In this document: one piece after another, positions 14,683 through 22,308 of the stretch
Numbering within the stretch: position 1 is the first letter of the stretch
Layout of the letters: each line of letters opens with the position of its first letter
Virus record (IMG/VR): IMGVR_UViG_3300017782_000092
Span: 1 to 33,770 of that record
Source: a virus
Direction: 5' to 3' (one strand)
Length of the DNA: 33,770 nucleotides
Notes under the pieces: generated by a model
What the model was told of the DNA's origin: nothing
The model's database searches: none
What the model saw: the letters and a program-made list of their open reading frames with translations, nothing else
Translations under genes and position numbers: made by a program

Positions 14683-15820
14683 TATTCTCAATGGTGACTG
14701 CATCGAGATGATGGAAACGCTACCGGACAATTGCGTAGATACTTGTGTTACCTCTCCCCCCTATTGGGGTCTTAGGGACTACGGGGGCGACGGTAAGGTT
14801 TGGGGTGCGCCCGAATGCTACGAGCGCGGAGAAGGAGATACTTCACACGAATGGGAAGGTTACACAAGACCAAGTGAAAATACCCGTAATAATAACAATT
14901 CATTACAATTGAAATCAGCATATTGGAATCCGCAGGAACAGGCTTTCTGTAAGCACTGTGATGCTTGGTTCGGTCAATTAGGACTTGAACCAACCATAGA
15001 CCAATATGTTAAAAATATGGTAGAAGTATTCTCTCATGTTCGACGAATCCTCAAGCCCGAAGGCACACTATGGTTGAACCTCGGTGATTCTTACTGTGCA
15101 GGACAGCGCAAGAACGGCGTTAAAGACAATGCCGGTGGAGATAGAGGGTTGCCAACAAACAGACGCAACCAAGCGTCGGGTAGCCTCAAGAATAAGGATT
15201 TGGTCGGTGTCCCTTGGAGAGTAGCATTTGCTCTACAAGAAGCCGGTTGGTGGTTGCGTCAAGACATCATATGGGCGAAGCCCAACTGTATGCCCGAATC
15301 TGTCAAAGACCGATGCACTAAGAACCACGAATACATGTTCCTTTTCGCTAAGTCGGAAAAGTATTATTTTGACAACGAAGCGATAAAAGAAAATACGGTA
15401 AAAAAACCGGACAAAAGAGTATCAGCATTTACTTATGCCGACAACGAAGATTGGGCTAAGGACAAGGATGCGTCGAGGATAAGTAAGGCTAAAGGAATTG
15501 CCGAGGCTCGCACTAAGAATTACGCTAAAAGAAACAAGCGTAGTGTTTGGTGGGTTGGCCCTAAACCGTTTCCCGAAGCACATTTCGCAGTATTCCCTAT
15601 CGAGTTAATCGAACCCTGCATTCTCGCAGGTAGTCCGGTCGGTGGCACTGTCTTTGACCCCTTCGGTGGTTCGGGAACAACGGGAATAGCCGCTATCAAG
15701 CATGGTCGAAATGCTATCCTTACAGAATTAAGCGAAAAGTATATTGAGATTGCCGAGAAGCGTATTAGCGACTTCAAAGCGCAACAAGGACTTGACAAGA
15801 AGCATGTTGAGTGGTTGTGA
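14672..15820 (+). CDS. DNA methyltransferase (N4-cytosine or N6-adenine, beta-type order)
   Basis: 382 residues. The catalytic motif IV TSPPYWGL sits at 27-34 near the N-terminus, and the SAM-binding motif FDPFGGSGTTG (328-338) near the C-terminus. This order (catalytic before SAM) is the beta class. SPPY is the form found in N4-cytosine and several N6-adenine enzymes, so the base cannot be fixed. A CKHC pair (AFCKHCDAWFGQLGLEPT, about residue 91) is a known feature of a phage methylase subfamily. FRRILKPEGTLWLNLGDSY is the conserved core. It probably protects viral DNA from restriction. There is no restriction partner next to it. Confidence 0.9.
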   Translation: MEIDILNGDCIEMMETLPDNCVDTCVTSPPYWGLRDYGGDGKVWGAPECYERGEGDTSHEWEGYTRPSENTRNNNNSLQLKSAYWNPQEQAFCKHCDAWFGQLGLEPTIDQYVKNMVEVFSHVRRILKPEGTLWLNLGDSYCAGQRKNGVKDNAGGDRGLPTNRRNQASGSLKNKDLVGVPWRVAFALQEAGWWLRQDIIWAKPNCMPESVKDRCTKNHEYMFLFAKSEKYYFDNEAIKENTVKKPDKRVSAFTYADNEDWAKDKDASRISKAKGIAEARTKNYAKRNKRSVWWVGPKPFPEAHFAVFPIELIEPCILAGSPVGGTVFDPFGGSGTTGIAAIKHGRNAILTELSEKYIEIAEKRISDFKAQQGLDKKHVEWL

Positions 15821-15963
15821 TGGTTCGTAAGTGCCTCCGTAAATGTAGCGGTTGTGGAGAGATGATGGTTACTAAATCCACATCACACCGACCTTGGAAA
15901 AACGGGGTTCGACACCAATGTGGTATTTGGCGAGTGGCGGATAAAGAGCCATTAAAAAAGTAA
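15820..15963 (+). CDS. Basic zinc-ribbon microprotein (47 aa)
   Basis: 47 residues, with ATG 15820 overlapping the methylase stop (TGATG). It is Lys/Arg-rich with a CLRKCSGCGE block near residue 5 and HQCG near residue 33, a zinc-binding pattern. It resembles the small metal-binding proteins at 102 and 7766-8395. It is coupled to the DNA methylase and could be a DNA-binding accessory. Confidence 0.5.
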   Translation: MVRKCLRKCSGCGEMMVTKSTSHRPWKNGVRHQCGIWRVADKEPLKK

Positions 15964-15987
15964 CCGCCTTTATAGTGTTCATAGATA

Positions 15988-15999
15988 ACTCTTATATAC
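15988..15999 (+). promoter_or_regulatory. TATA promoter before the 16022 gene
   Basis: Contains CTTATATACA, with TTATATA starting at 15992, 30 bases upstream of ATG 16022. The geometry is the same as that of the leaderless promoters at 16482 and 19435. Confidence 0.65.
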
Positions 16000-16021
16000 A
16001 CCGCCATTAGTGGTATTATTC

Positions 16022-16330
16022 ATGGTAACTGTAAACCTCGACGGGGCAAGACATAATATCCCCGTAATGCTTGAAGAAATGAACAAAGAAAAATTGATTT
16101 ATCACACAATGCCAAGTGGCGAACAAGTGGTTATCAATGTGTCATACAATGTCATTCCCGAAACCCCGATGTATAGGGATAAGGTTTGGTTACATGAAGA
16201 ATATGTTGTCAAAGCACGAACAATTCAATCAATAGCAAGTCAATTCGGATTGACTCCTATGAGCATTCACGGATGGCTCAAGAAGTTGGAGATACCAACC
16301 CGAAGTCGTGGTCGCCGGAAGGGTCTTTGA
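16022..16330 (+). CDS. HTH protein (102 aa)
   Basis: ATG 16022 fits the promoter spacing (30 bases from TTATATA); GTG 16010 does not. The N-terminal 60 residues are mixed strand/helix with no recognised motif. The C-terminal third (ARTIQSIASQFGLTPMSIHGWLKKL, then EIPTRSRGRRKG) is a typical helix-turn-helix with the pattern I-x2-IA-x2-F-G-L-x4-I-x2-WL and a basic tail, as in homeodomain-like regulators or HNH-endonuclease DNA-binding tails. No HNH motif is present, so it is probably a small DNA-binding regulator. Its stop overlaps the next ATG. Confidence 0.6.
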   Translation: MVTVNLDGARHNIPVMLEEMNKEKLIYHTMPSGEQVVINVSYNVIPETPMYRDKVWLHEEYVVKARTIQSIASQFGLTPMSIHGWLKKLEIPTRSRGRRKGL

Positions 16331-16479
16331 TGGTAAAGTGTTGGTTCTGTCGAGGAACAATGATTTGGCAAAACGACTTTGAACCACAAGATATTGGGAT
16401 AGCCGGAGAAGGTATTGTCGCAATACTAACTTGTTCAGCGTGTGACGCTACTTCTTATTGTGTAAAAACGGTAGAATGA
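16330..16479 (+). CDS. Zinc-ribbon microprotein (49 aa)
   Basis: 49 residues from ATG 16330 (TGATG coupling). The layout VKCWFCRGTMIWQNDFE, then GEGIVAILTCSACDAT is close to a well-known group of small phage proteins with C-x2-C, about 30 residues, C-x2-C and an acidic linker. The function of the group is unknown. It belongs to the 16022 transcript. Confidence 0.6.
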   Translation: MVKCWFCRGTMIWQNDFEPQDIGIAGEGIVAILTCSACDATSYCVKTVE

Positions 16480-16481
16480 CT

Positions 16482-16493
16482 ACCCTTATATAC
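16482..16493 (+). promoter_or_regulatory. Leaderless promoter of the DNA polymerase gene
   Basis: ACCCTTATATAC with TTATATA starting 28 bases before ATG 16514. No Shine-Dalgarno precedes ATG. The string is identical to that before the Cas4-like gene and to the first 11 bases of the one before the RadA-like gene. Confidence 0.72.
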
Positions 16494-16513
16494 CCCCCCA
16501 CTAATCTTTAACT

Positions 16514-18757
16514 ATGATAGTGGAGGCGGTCGGTCGTAACGATGTTCTTGTTCGATACAGGAACAGCGAAGGACAAAGGAAAGAAGAAAGGATAAAGGAA
16601 CATTTGCCTTATTGTTACTTGCATGACGATGACGCTAAGTGGATTTCAGGTCAAAATGTCGAAAGTGGTTACACCGGAATGTTCGGTGAATCCCTATCCA
16701 AAGTTACCTGCTTCTCTCAATGGGACATTAGAGAATTGGCTAAGTCCGGCGACACTTGGGAGGGAAATGTCCCTTTCACTAATCAAGTATTGACTAAGAG
16801 GATTAAAAGCGGTGTTGCGCCATTTGAAGCGTATAAGCATCGGGTTTGGTATCTCGACGGAGAATGGAAAACGGGAACGGGTGAGATTACCATGCTCTCG
16901 GTCTATGATTCTTTTACCACTAATCTTTACTCTTGGGTTGTCATGCCTAAAGATGCCTATTGGGATTCTCTCGGCAAAGGAAAATACAATATGTTGAAGG
17001 ATGCAAACGGTAACGAACACCACTACGAAACACCCGTCATTGTCTTCGACACCGAGGCTGAATTGTTGAGCCACTTCATTCACTTTATGCGTAGACAAGA
17101 CCCCGACATCATCACCGGTTGGTATGTCAACGGTGCGGATATTAGTCAAATCGTAAAGCGGTGCGGTAAGGTGAATGTGCGCGCTTCTCTCATGTCTCCA
17201 CTAAACAAATTGAGGTATGACTTTGGAGATTGGCAACAACCTATCGTTGGTCGAAACATCATTGACTTGATGCTCGCATTCCCTAAGTTATACGAATTGA
17301 AGAATGGTAAATTGTCCGGCTACAAATTAGACGATGTGGCTTGGGAAGTATTAGGGGAAAGGAAAGTGGATTTACCCGACGGTCACGACACATACTATTC
17401 CGACCCCGTAAAGTATCTCGATTACAACCGACAAGATGTGCGCCTTCTACCCCGATTGAACGCTACGGTAAATGCTCTTGAGTATTTTATCGCTGTTCAG
17501 CATATCGCACAGTGCGAAATACAGTCGACACCACACATCACTAAGGTGTTTACCTGCCTCGCTCTATCCGACCCCCATCTCGACCGTCAACTGCCCTCCA
17601 AGCCGATGTTTGACAAAGTAGATTATGACGGAGGAATCGTCATGGATGGTGAAACCGGCTTCTATGAGAACATAGGTATTTTTGATGTAAAAGCAATGTA
17701 TCATAGCAACGCCGCACTACACAACATCTCTTGGGATATGCTCGATGAAGACGGTAAGGACTGCGGCAACGGAACATCGTTTAGGCAGGACAAGAAAGGT
17801 CTGTTGGTGCGCCAAATGGATAGGATGACAGAATTAAGAGACGAATACAAGGCGTTAATGCGGGGTGCTAAGAGCGACGAAGAGGTTACTCGGTATGACG
17901 CTCTACAATACGCCACCAAGTCCCTTGTAGCGTCTATGTATGGTGTTGCAGGGGATTCTAAATACGGTATGTATCACCCCGAAATAGCGGCGGCCATCAC
18001 TTTCACCTCAAGAGCAACACTGATGAGGTTGAAGGACATTGCCGAAGAGATGGGTCACGAAGTAGTCTACGGTCATACAGATTCGGTCATGTGTCGGGTA
18101 GATAGTCCCGTCGTAGGTGAGGATTCGGTGAAAGAAATAAACGCCCAAATGTTCCCTATCATCGTTCAATTTGAGAAGTGGTCTAAGTCCTTTCTTCTAA
18201 TGGGTAAGAACAGATACACCGGACTTGTCTCATGGACTGATGGCGAACACCACGAACCTAAGCGTTATGTTAAGGGGATAGAATTGAAACAATCTCGTAT
18301 GCCGACGGTAATGAAGGACTCGATGGGTCGAGTTATCGACGGCATCCTAAAGGGGGAAGATGAAGGTTTAGTCTCCGATGAATTAGTTACCCTCATTGAT
18401 AGTATTATCTCAAAAGAAATCGACCCTCTACTTCTTTGTATGAAGGGCAAATTAAGTAAGGACTTGACGGCATACAAAAGCGTAAGCGGTATGGCGGCGG
18501 GCGCACAGTGGGCCAATAGAACCATAGGTAAGTATTACCGGAAAGATGACTACTTCTTATGCGCCATCAACGACAAGGGGCAATACATGGCTTTCGACCA
18601 CCCGACAGAAATCGAGGGGGTTGCTGAAATAGGACACCGCACAATGGTTGACCGTTTTATTATCTCTAAAGTAAAACCATACTACGAAGTCGCTAAGTGG
18701 GATTTAGGCCCGTTGCTTCGCGCAATGAACGGTAAAAGTAAGGTTCAGTGGATTTAG
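16514..18757 (+). CDS. polB: Family B DNA polymerase
   Basis: 747 residues, short for PolB (770-900). 3'-5' exonuclease: Exo I YLDGEW (D115, E117), Exo II region GWYVNGAD (D209), Exo III YNRQD (Y304, D308). All catalytic acids are present, so proofreading is likely. Polymerase motif A is FDVKAMYHS (390-398, D391; normally DxxSLYPS), motif B KSLVASMYG (469-477; normally K-x3-NSxYG), motif C YGHTDS (519-524; normally YGDTDS), with D523 kept and the first Asp replaced by His. KYRKDD and related C-terminal thumb sequences follow. It is the likely replicative polymerase, working with the clamp, RFC and RPA-like protein in this window. It is translated from a leaderless transcript (TATA at 16486). 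Confidence 0.93.
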   Translation: MIVEAVGRNDVLVRYRNSEGQRKEERIKEHLPYCYLHDDDAKWISGQNVESGYTGMFGESLSKVTCFSQWDIRELAKSGDTWEGNVPFTNQVLTKRIKSGVAPFEAYKHRVWYLDGEWKTGTGEITMLSVYDSFTTNLYSWVVMPKDAYWDSLGKGKYNMLKDANGNEHHYETPVIVFDTEAELLSHFIHFMRRQDPDIITGWYVNGADISQIVKRCGKVNVRASLMSPLNKLRYDFGDWQQPIVGRNIIDLMLAFPKLYELKNGKLSGYKLDDVAWEVLGERKVDLPDGHDTYYSDPVKYLDYNRQDVRLLPRLNATVNALEYFIAVQHIAQCEIQSTPHITKVFTCLALSDPHLDRQLPSKPMFDKVDYDGGIVMDGETGFYENIGIFDVKAMYHSNAALHNISWDMLDEDGKDCGNGTSFRQDKKGLLVRQMDRMTELRDEYKALMRGAKSDEEVTRYDALQYATKSLVASMYGVAGDSKYGMYHPEIAAAITFTSRATLMRLKDIAEEMGHEVVYGHTDSVMCRVDSPVVGEDSVKEINAQMFPIIVQFEKWSKSFLLMGKNRYTGLVSWTDGEHHEPKRYVKGIELKQSRMPTVMKDSMGRVIDGILKGEDEGLVSDELVTLIDSIISKEIDPLLLCMKGKLSKDLTAYKSVSGMAAGAQWANRTIGKYYRKDDYFLCAINDKGQYMAFDHPTEIEGVAEIGHRTMVDRFIISKVKPYYEVAKWDLGPLLRAMNGKSKVQWI

Positions 18758-18770
18758 ATACATTTATAAC

Positions 18771-18780
18771 TTAAGTATAC
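18771..18780 (+). promoter_or_regulatory. Possible TATA-like element (TTAAGTATAC)
   Basis: TTAAGTATAC begins 30 bases before ATG 18801, the same spacing as the leaderless boxes, but shares TTAAGTATA with the tail-module promoter at 29285. AAGTATACTT within it is a perfect palindrome. AGGTGA at 18789-18794 may be the ribosome site. Confidence 0.45.
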
Positions 18781-18800
18781 TTGGCATAAGGTGAGAAGGC

Positions 18801-19121
18801 ATGGCTAAAGGCATCCGACCAATCAAAAAGATGAGCGCACACCAATTGACAGAAGGATTCATGGCTATGAATCAGCGTTTGGATATGCTTACACACGCCG
18901 TAGCCGCCGATGTTCAACGGCTTAATATTATCGTATTTCAATTCCTCAAGACTATGGGTTTTGCCGAAGAGATAGAGTGTCGACATTGCGGCGTAGTTAA
19001 TATGCGCCCTAAAGTAGACGGTATCGAAGTCGACGATAAGTGTGCTGACTGCGGAAAGACTCTCGACCCACTATCCGACGAAGTGTTTACTGATGCCGAG
19101 ATAATGGATGAAAACGAATGA
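18801..19121 (+). CDS. Zinc-ribbon protein (106 aa)
   Basis: 106 residues from ATG 18801. The N-terminal half is helical (AMNQRLDMLTHAVAADVQRLNIIVFQFLKTMGF), suited to a coiled coil or dimer. The C-terminal half has CRHC and CADC pairs with about 20 residues between them, a zinc ribbon. The tail is acidic (DAEIMDENE). Immediately downstream of PolB, it could be a polymerase accessory. No family is recognised. Confidence 0.6.
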   Translation: MAKGIRPIKKMSAHQLTEGFMAMNQRLDMLTHAVAADVQRLNIIVFQFLKTMGFAEEIECRHCGVVNMRPKVDGIEVDDKCADCGKTLDPLSDEVFTDAEIMDENE

Positions 19122-19168
19122 TAACCATTAAATGACATCTCTCTCGTATTAAAAATAAGGTTATTGTT

Positions 19169-19432
19169 ATGAATTACATTGTTTCCTCTCAAAAGACAGA
19201 AGACTTAGAAGCGGCTATCAAAGAGCATGGTGCTTCGTGTGTCTATTGGTTCACCGACAGCACAAACGAAAGGTTGGCCCTAAAAGCCGGTCTTGGTCGA
19301 AACCACATTCTCTCTATTCAAAATATCCAAAGTGTGAAAAACGCTCTTGAGTTGCTCGGTGAAGGGTGGGCTGAATACAAGGCCACACCTAAACCAAAAC
19401 CAAAGGCAAAGAAGGCTGAAAAGTCCGAATAA
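19169..19432 (+). CDS. Hypothetical protein with basic tail (87 aa)
   Basis: 87 residues from ATG 19169. The strand/helix core (VSSQKTEDLEAAIKEHG, CVYWFTDS, LALKAGLGRN, ILSIQNIQSVKNALELLGEGW) looks like a small alpha/beta domain. It is followed by a Lys/Pro-rich tail (TPKPKPKAKKAEKSE), a likely DNA-binding or disordered segment. It is preceded by AAGG at about 19156 with weak promoter signals. The function is unknown. Confidence 0.5.
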   Translation: MNYIVSSQKTEDLEAAIKEHGASCVYWFTDSTNERLALKAGLGRNHILSIQNIQSVKNALELLGEGWAEYKATPKPKPKAKKAEKSE

Positions 19433-19434
19433 CA

Positions 19435-19446
19435 ACCCTTATATAC
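19435..19446 (+). promoter_or_regulatory. Leaderless promoter of the Cas4-like gene
   Basis: ACCCTTATATAC with TTATATA starting 29 bases before ATG 19468. It is identical over 12 bases to the PolB promoter (16482). Confidence 0.72.
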
Positions 19447-19467
19447 TCCGCCACCAATCTATATTTG

Positions 19468-20406
19468 ATGACGGAAGAAGCGACAAGCACATACGACCCA
19501 ACAAAGGTTACTACTGATTTACCGCTTCGCGTAAGCAAGTCTTCATTCGGACAATACTCTAAGTGTCCTCGCCAATATTGGTGGAACAAGATTGCTCTAC
19601 CTGACCTACGCGCACCACCAAGCGAGGCTATGATTCGTGGGACTGCTATTCATCAAGTCATGGAGGATGGGTTGAGAGAAGTAAGCGAAGGAAAGAAGGC
19701 AAACATCGTCGCCGGTATCAACGACGACTTTCACAATCCTTTTAGTAAATACGCTATCGAACAAGAAGTGCAAACAGAAGTAGCGGTAGACGCTCTTAGT
19801 GAGATACTACAAGACATCACGCTCAATTGGGGTCACATCGAGATTCTTGAATTAGAAGACAAGCATGTAATACCTTACACTGTTGAAGTCATGGTAGAAG
19901 GCGAAGACGGCGAGGCTGAAACAATCCTATATCCTGTCGAGTTGGTCGGTATGATTGACGGTGTTTTCCGTATGCCTAATGGTAACATTGTCGTTGTCGA
20001 ATTGAAGACCGGTAATGCGAACATGAGTAAATTGTCCCGAACAAGAGGGGAGTTGGCTTTCTACCGAAAGATGTTGATGTTGGCGGGCTACGACGAACCC
20101 ACCCACTTCTTGACTATCATGCCCGATGCCGAAGACCCCGACTTGATTCTTAAGTTGGAGGGTAAAAGAAACACAGAATTGTTCTTCGGTCTTACTCAAG
20201 GTATCGGAGTATTGGAGAAGATTAACAGCAGGACTGTTACCGCTATGGAGAAGCGTTTGTCTAATGCCGTTCACGGTATAATGACGCAACAATGGCCTAT
20301 GAAATGGAGTGAATACTTTTGCACTCAATGGTGTGACTTTCACTTGTCTTGTAACGAAGAATTGCTCGGAGTGCAAACTTTGATAAACCAAGGACATGAG
20401 GTTTGA
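19468..20406 (+). CDS. Cas4/RecB-like PD-(D/E)XK nuclease with Fe-S cysteines
   Basis: 312 residues. ATG 19468 is preferred to TTG 19465 by promoter spacing. Nuclease motifs: IH in RGTAIHQVMEDG (H62), MIDG (D164), VVELKTG (E178, K180), which form the PD-(D/E)XK active site. Four cysteines fit an Fe-S cluster as in Cas4 and AddB: C33 (SKCPRQYW) and the C-terminal triad C285, C289, C295 (CTQWCDFHLSC). Archaeal viruses use such nucleases to trim DNA ends for recombination or packaging. There is no Cas1/Cas2 or CRISPR nearby, so it is not an adaptation enzyme here. Confidence 0.85.
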   Translation: MTEEATSTYDPTKVTTDLPLRVSKSSFGQYSKCPRQYWWNKIALPDLRAPPSEAMIRGTAIHQVMEDGLREVSEGKKANIVAGINDDFHNPFSKYAIEQEVQTEVAVDALSEILQDITLNWGHIEILELEDKHVIPYTVEVMVEGEDGEAETILYPVELVGMIDGVFRMPNGNIVVVELKTGNANMSKLSRTRGELAFYRKMLMLAGYDEPTHFLTIMPDAEDPDLILKLEGKRNTELFFGLTQGIGVLEKINSRTVTAMEKRLSNAVHGIMTQQWPMKWSEYFCTQWCDFHLSCNEELLGVQTLINQGHEV

Positions 20407-20408
20407 AC

Positions 20409-20564
20409 ATGAGCGAAATAGGTTGTGTCAAGTGCGAAAGTGGAGAAATTAGAACAGATATTATGGTAAGAGTTACCGGTCAACAAGGTATCGAACCCGA
20501 AAGAATAGAAGTGAATAAGTGCGAAGGATGCGGGAATCAATGGTCGAGAAAATTGGACTCTTAA
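20409..20564 (+). CDS. Zinc-ribbon microprotein (51 aa)
   Basis: 51 residues from ATG 20409, two bases after the previous stop. CVKC near residue 6 and CEGC near residue 38 make a simple zinc ribbon with a mainly beta centre (RTDIMVRVTGQQGIEPERIEV). It is followed two bases later by the primase start. It may be a primase or nuclease accessory. Confidence 0.55.
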   Translation: MSEIGCVKCESGEIRTDIMVRVTGQQGIEPERIEVNKCEGCGNQWSRKLDS

Positions 20565-20566
20565 AC

Positions 20567-21562
20567 ATGCCAAGAGAAATCGGACTCAAGCGTTCCGCTT
20601 GTTCCGACAGACAACGATTCACAAAATACATCAAATCACTTAACGGCAAAAGTAACCTCTATACCTCGCTGTATTCTTTCCGTGACAAAGACCCGAAAGC
20701 CTCTTGGAAATACGACCCACAAAGCGCAGTAATTGATAGAGCATGGTGGGATTTTGATGCCGGAGAGAGGGGAGACATTGAACAGGTCAAGCGAGATGTC
20801 GCTACCCTCGTTGGGCGTTTGGATGGAGATGTTCGCTTGGTCGCAACGGGTCGAGGGTTTCACATTCACCAATTGTTCAAGCGTTCTGTCATGGGATTTG
20901 ACTTTCACCGACACCTATCTCGCTACCAACAGATAATGTCGAGTGGGTTGAAAACTCTCGACGGATATGCTTTTCCGGCAAAACTAACTCGCATACCAAA
21001 CACATACAACGCTACTCGCCGTCGTTGGGCTGTCTCTATCCCGACCGACGCTTTCATGGTCGACCCCTCCGGTTTTCCTATCCCTAAGTCTCCGAAGAAG
21101 GAATACAGAATACACTGTCCTTTCTTGGGTAACGACCGTGACTCGGACTTCGACTTTCCGGTGTGGGTGGCAAACAACCCCGAACAAAAAATAGAGATGA
21201 CTCATTTCAAAGGCGAGATTGGTAGTGCGGGAGAAGTCCCTATCATGCCATGCCTCGCAAAAGCGATTGAAGTCGACAACCCCACCCATCCGGTTCGGGT
21301 TGCTCTCGTTCAACACATGGCCGAAGAATTGCGTTGGTTTTCCGACCCCACCTCTCTATCTCCCGAAGAGCGAGACGAAATCGAAGACTCTATTTTTGAC
21401 TACATTAAATCTCTCAATTGGAGAGACTTCAACCCACACCGAACCCGACAAGGTATTAGGACTAATTTAGATTACGACCATTCTCCCTCCTGTCGTTGGT
21501 TTCACCTCCGAGGTATGTGTAAGGGTAAATGTTGGCGGTATGACGGAACAATAGGTTCTTAA
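20567..21562 (+). CDS. Archaeo-eukaryotic primase (AEP superfamily)
   Basis: 331 residues from ATG 20567, directly after the zinc-ribbon gene. In-frame alternatives at 20519 (GTG) and 20540 (ATG) overlap that gene. AEP motifs: WDFDAG (61-66; D62 and D64 bind metal), GRGFHIH (95-101; the nucleotide-binding sGxGxHxH-like motif) and LTRIPNTYN (140-148, the basic third motif). The C-terminus carries C, H, C, C (SCRWFHLRGMCKGKC), a likely zinc or Fe-S site. It would make primers for PolB; some AEPs also polymerise DNA. Confidence 0.8.
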   Translation: MPREIGLKRSACSDRQRFTKYIKSLNGKSNLYTSLYSFRDKDPKASWKYDPQSAVIDRAWWDFDAGERGDIEQVKRDVATLVGRLDGDVRLVATGRGFHIHQLFKRSVMGFDFHRHLSRYQQIMSSGLKTLDGYAFPAKLTRIPNTYNATRRRWAVSIPTDAFMVDPSGFPIPKSPKKEYRIHCPFLGNDRDSDFDFPVWVANNPEQKIEMTHFKGEIGSAGEVPIMPCLAKAIEVDNPTHPVRVALVQHMAEELRWFSDPTSLSPEERDEIEDSIFDYIKSLNWRDFNPHRTRQGIRTNLDYDHSPSCRWFHLRGMCKGKCWRYDGTIGS

Positions 21563-21585
21563 CACGGCAACCATTGTTTTCGCAC

Positions 21586-22308
21586 ATGACCGACCTTCTT
21601 CTCGTTGATAGAAGAGAAAATCCAAAGTTGATTCACAAGTTGTTGGCTAAGATGGGCGACCACGACCAAGACCCCAAAGGTATGTGTAAAGTATTACATC
21701 TAAACTCAGGTGATTACATATTGGGTGATTGGGGGGTAGAGGCAAAAGAGATTAACGACTTATACAACAGCATCCTCGGTATCGGTCGCTCAAGAACAAT
21801 TGTAGCGCAGTTGCACGATTTGTGTGAAACATTCGACAAACCTTTCCTTGTCGTTTACAATCGCGAATTGAAACCTTGGTTTCACGGTCGTAGACCGAGT
21901 GCGAGGGAATTGAGCGAGGAAAGAAAAAGAATGGCGACCGTGATTAAGTCATTCAAGATGACGATGCACCAACGATTCCCGAAATTGCACTTTCTTCAAT
22001 TGAATACTATGGATGACTTCGTAGATTGGTTATACACCAACCACCGACAAAATGCAATTGCGAAAGTGAAACCTCCTATTGAACACCAAGCCAAACCGGT
22101 GATTCGACACCACGATGCGAGAATCAAGACGCTGATGAATTGTGGCGTAACTGCCGAACAAGCGGAAAAGTTACTGTTAAAGTATTCGTCAATACCTATT
22201 CTACTTCGTAAGAACACCAAACAAAAGGACATGATGAAGTGCGCTCGTATCACCCGCAAACAAGCGAAAAGAATACTCGCACTTAGAGATACTTTCAGTA
22301 AGGATTGA
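21586..22308 (+). CDS. ERCC4-type (XPF/Mus81/Hef) nuclease with helix-hairpin-helix tail
   Basis: 240 residues; ATG 21586 preferred to TTG 21574. Nuclease core: VDRREN (7-12, D8 and E11), GDYILG (42-47) and VEAKEINDL (51-59), matching the family's D-x-RE, GDY and ERK-x3-D, with the Arg of ERK replaced by Ala. The C-terminus (ARIKTLMNCGVTAEQAEKLLLKYSSI and MMKCARITRKQAKRILAL) is a tandem helix-hairpin-helix. Archaeal Hef/XPF cut branched or flap DNA, so this enzyme likely resolves replication or recombination intermediates. No helicase domain is present. It is the last rightward gene and overlaps the tail block. Confidence 0.8.
   Translation: MTDLLLVDRRENPKLIHKLLAKMGDHDQDPKGMCKVLHLNSGDYILGDWGVEAKEINDLYNSILGIGRSRTIVAQLHDLCETFDKPFLVVYNRELKPWFHGRRPSARELSEERKRMATVIKSFKMTMHQRFPKLHFLQLNTMDDFVDWLYTNHRQNAIAKVKPPIEHQAKPVIRHHDARIKTLMNCGVTAEQAEKLLLKYSSIPILLRKNTKQKDMMKCARITRKQAKRILALRDTFSKD

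Noticed and set aside
19468-20406. Cas4-like gene as a sign of a CRISPR system
   Set aside because: No repeats with regular spacers, and no cas1 or cas2 are seen anywhere in the window. Viral Cas4-like nucleases commonly occur alone.
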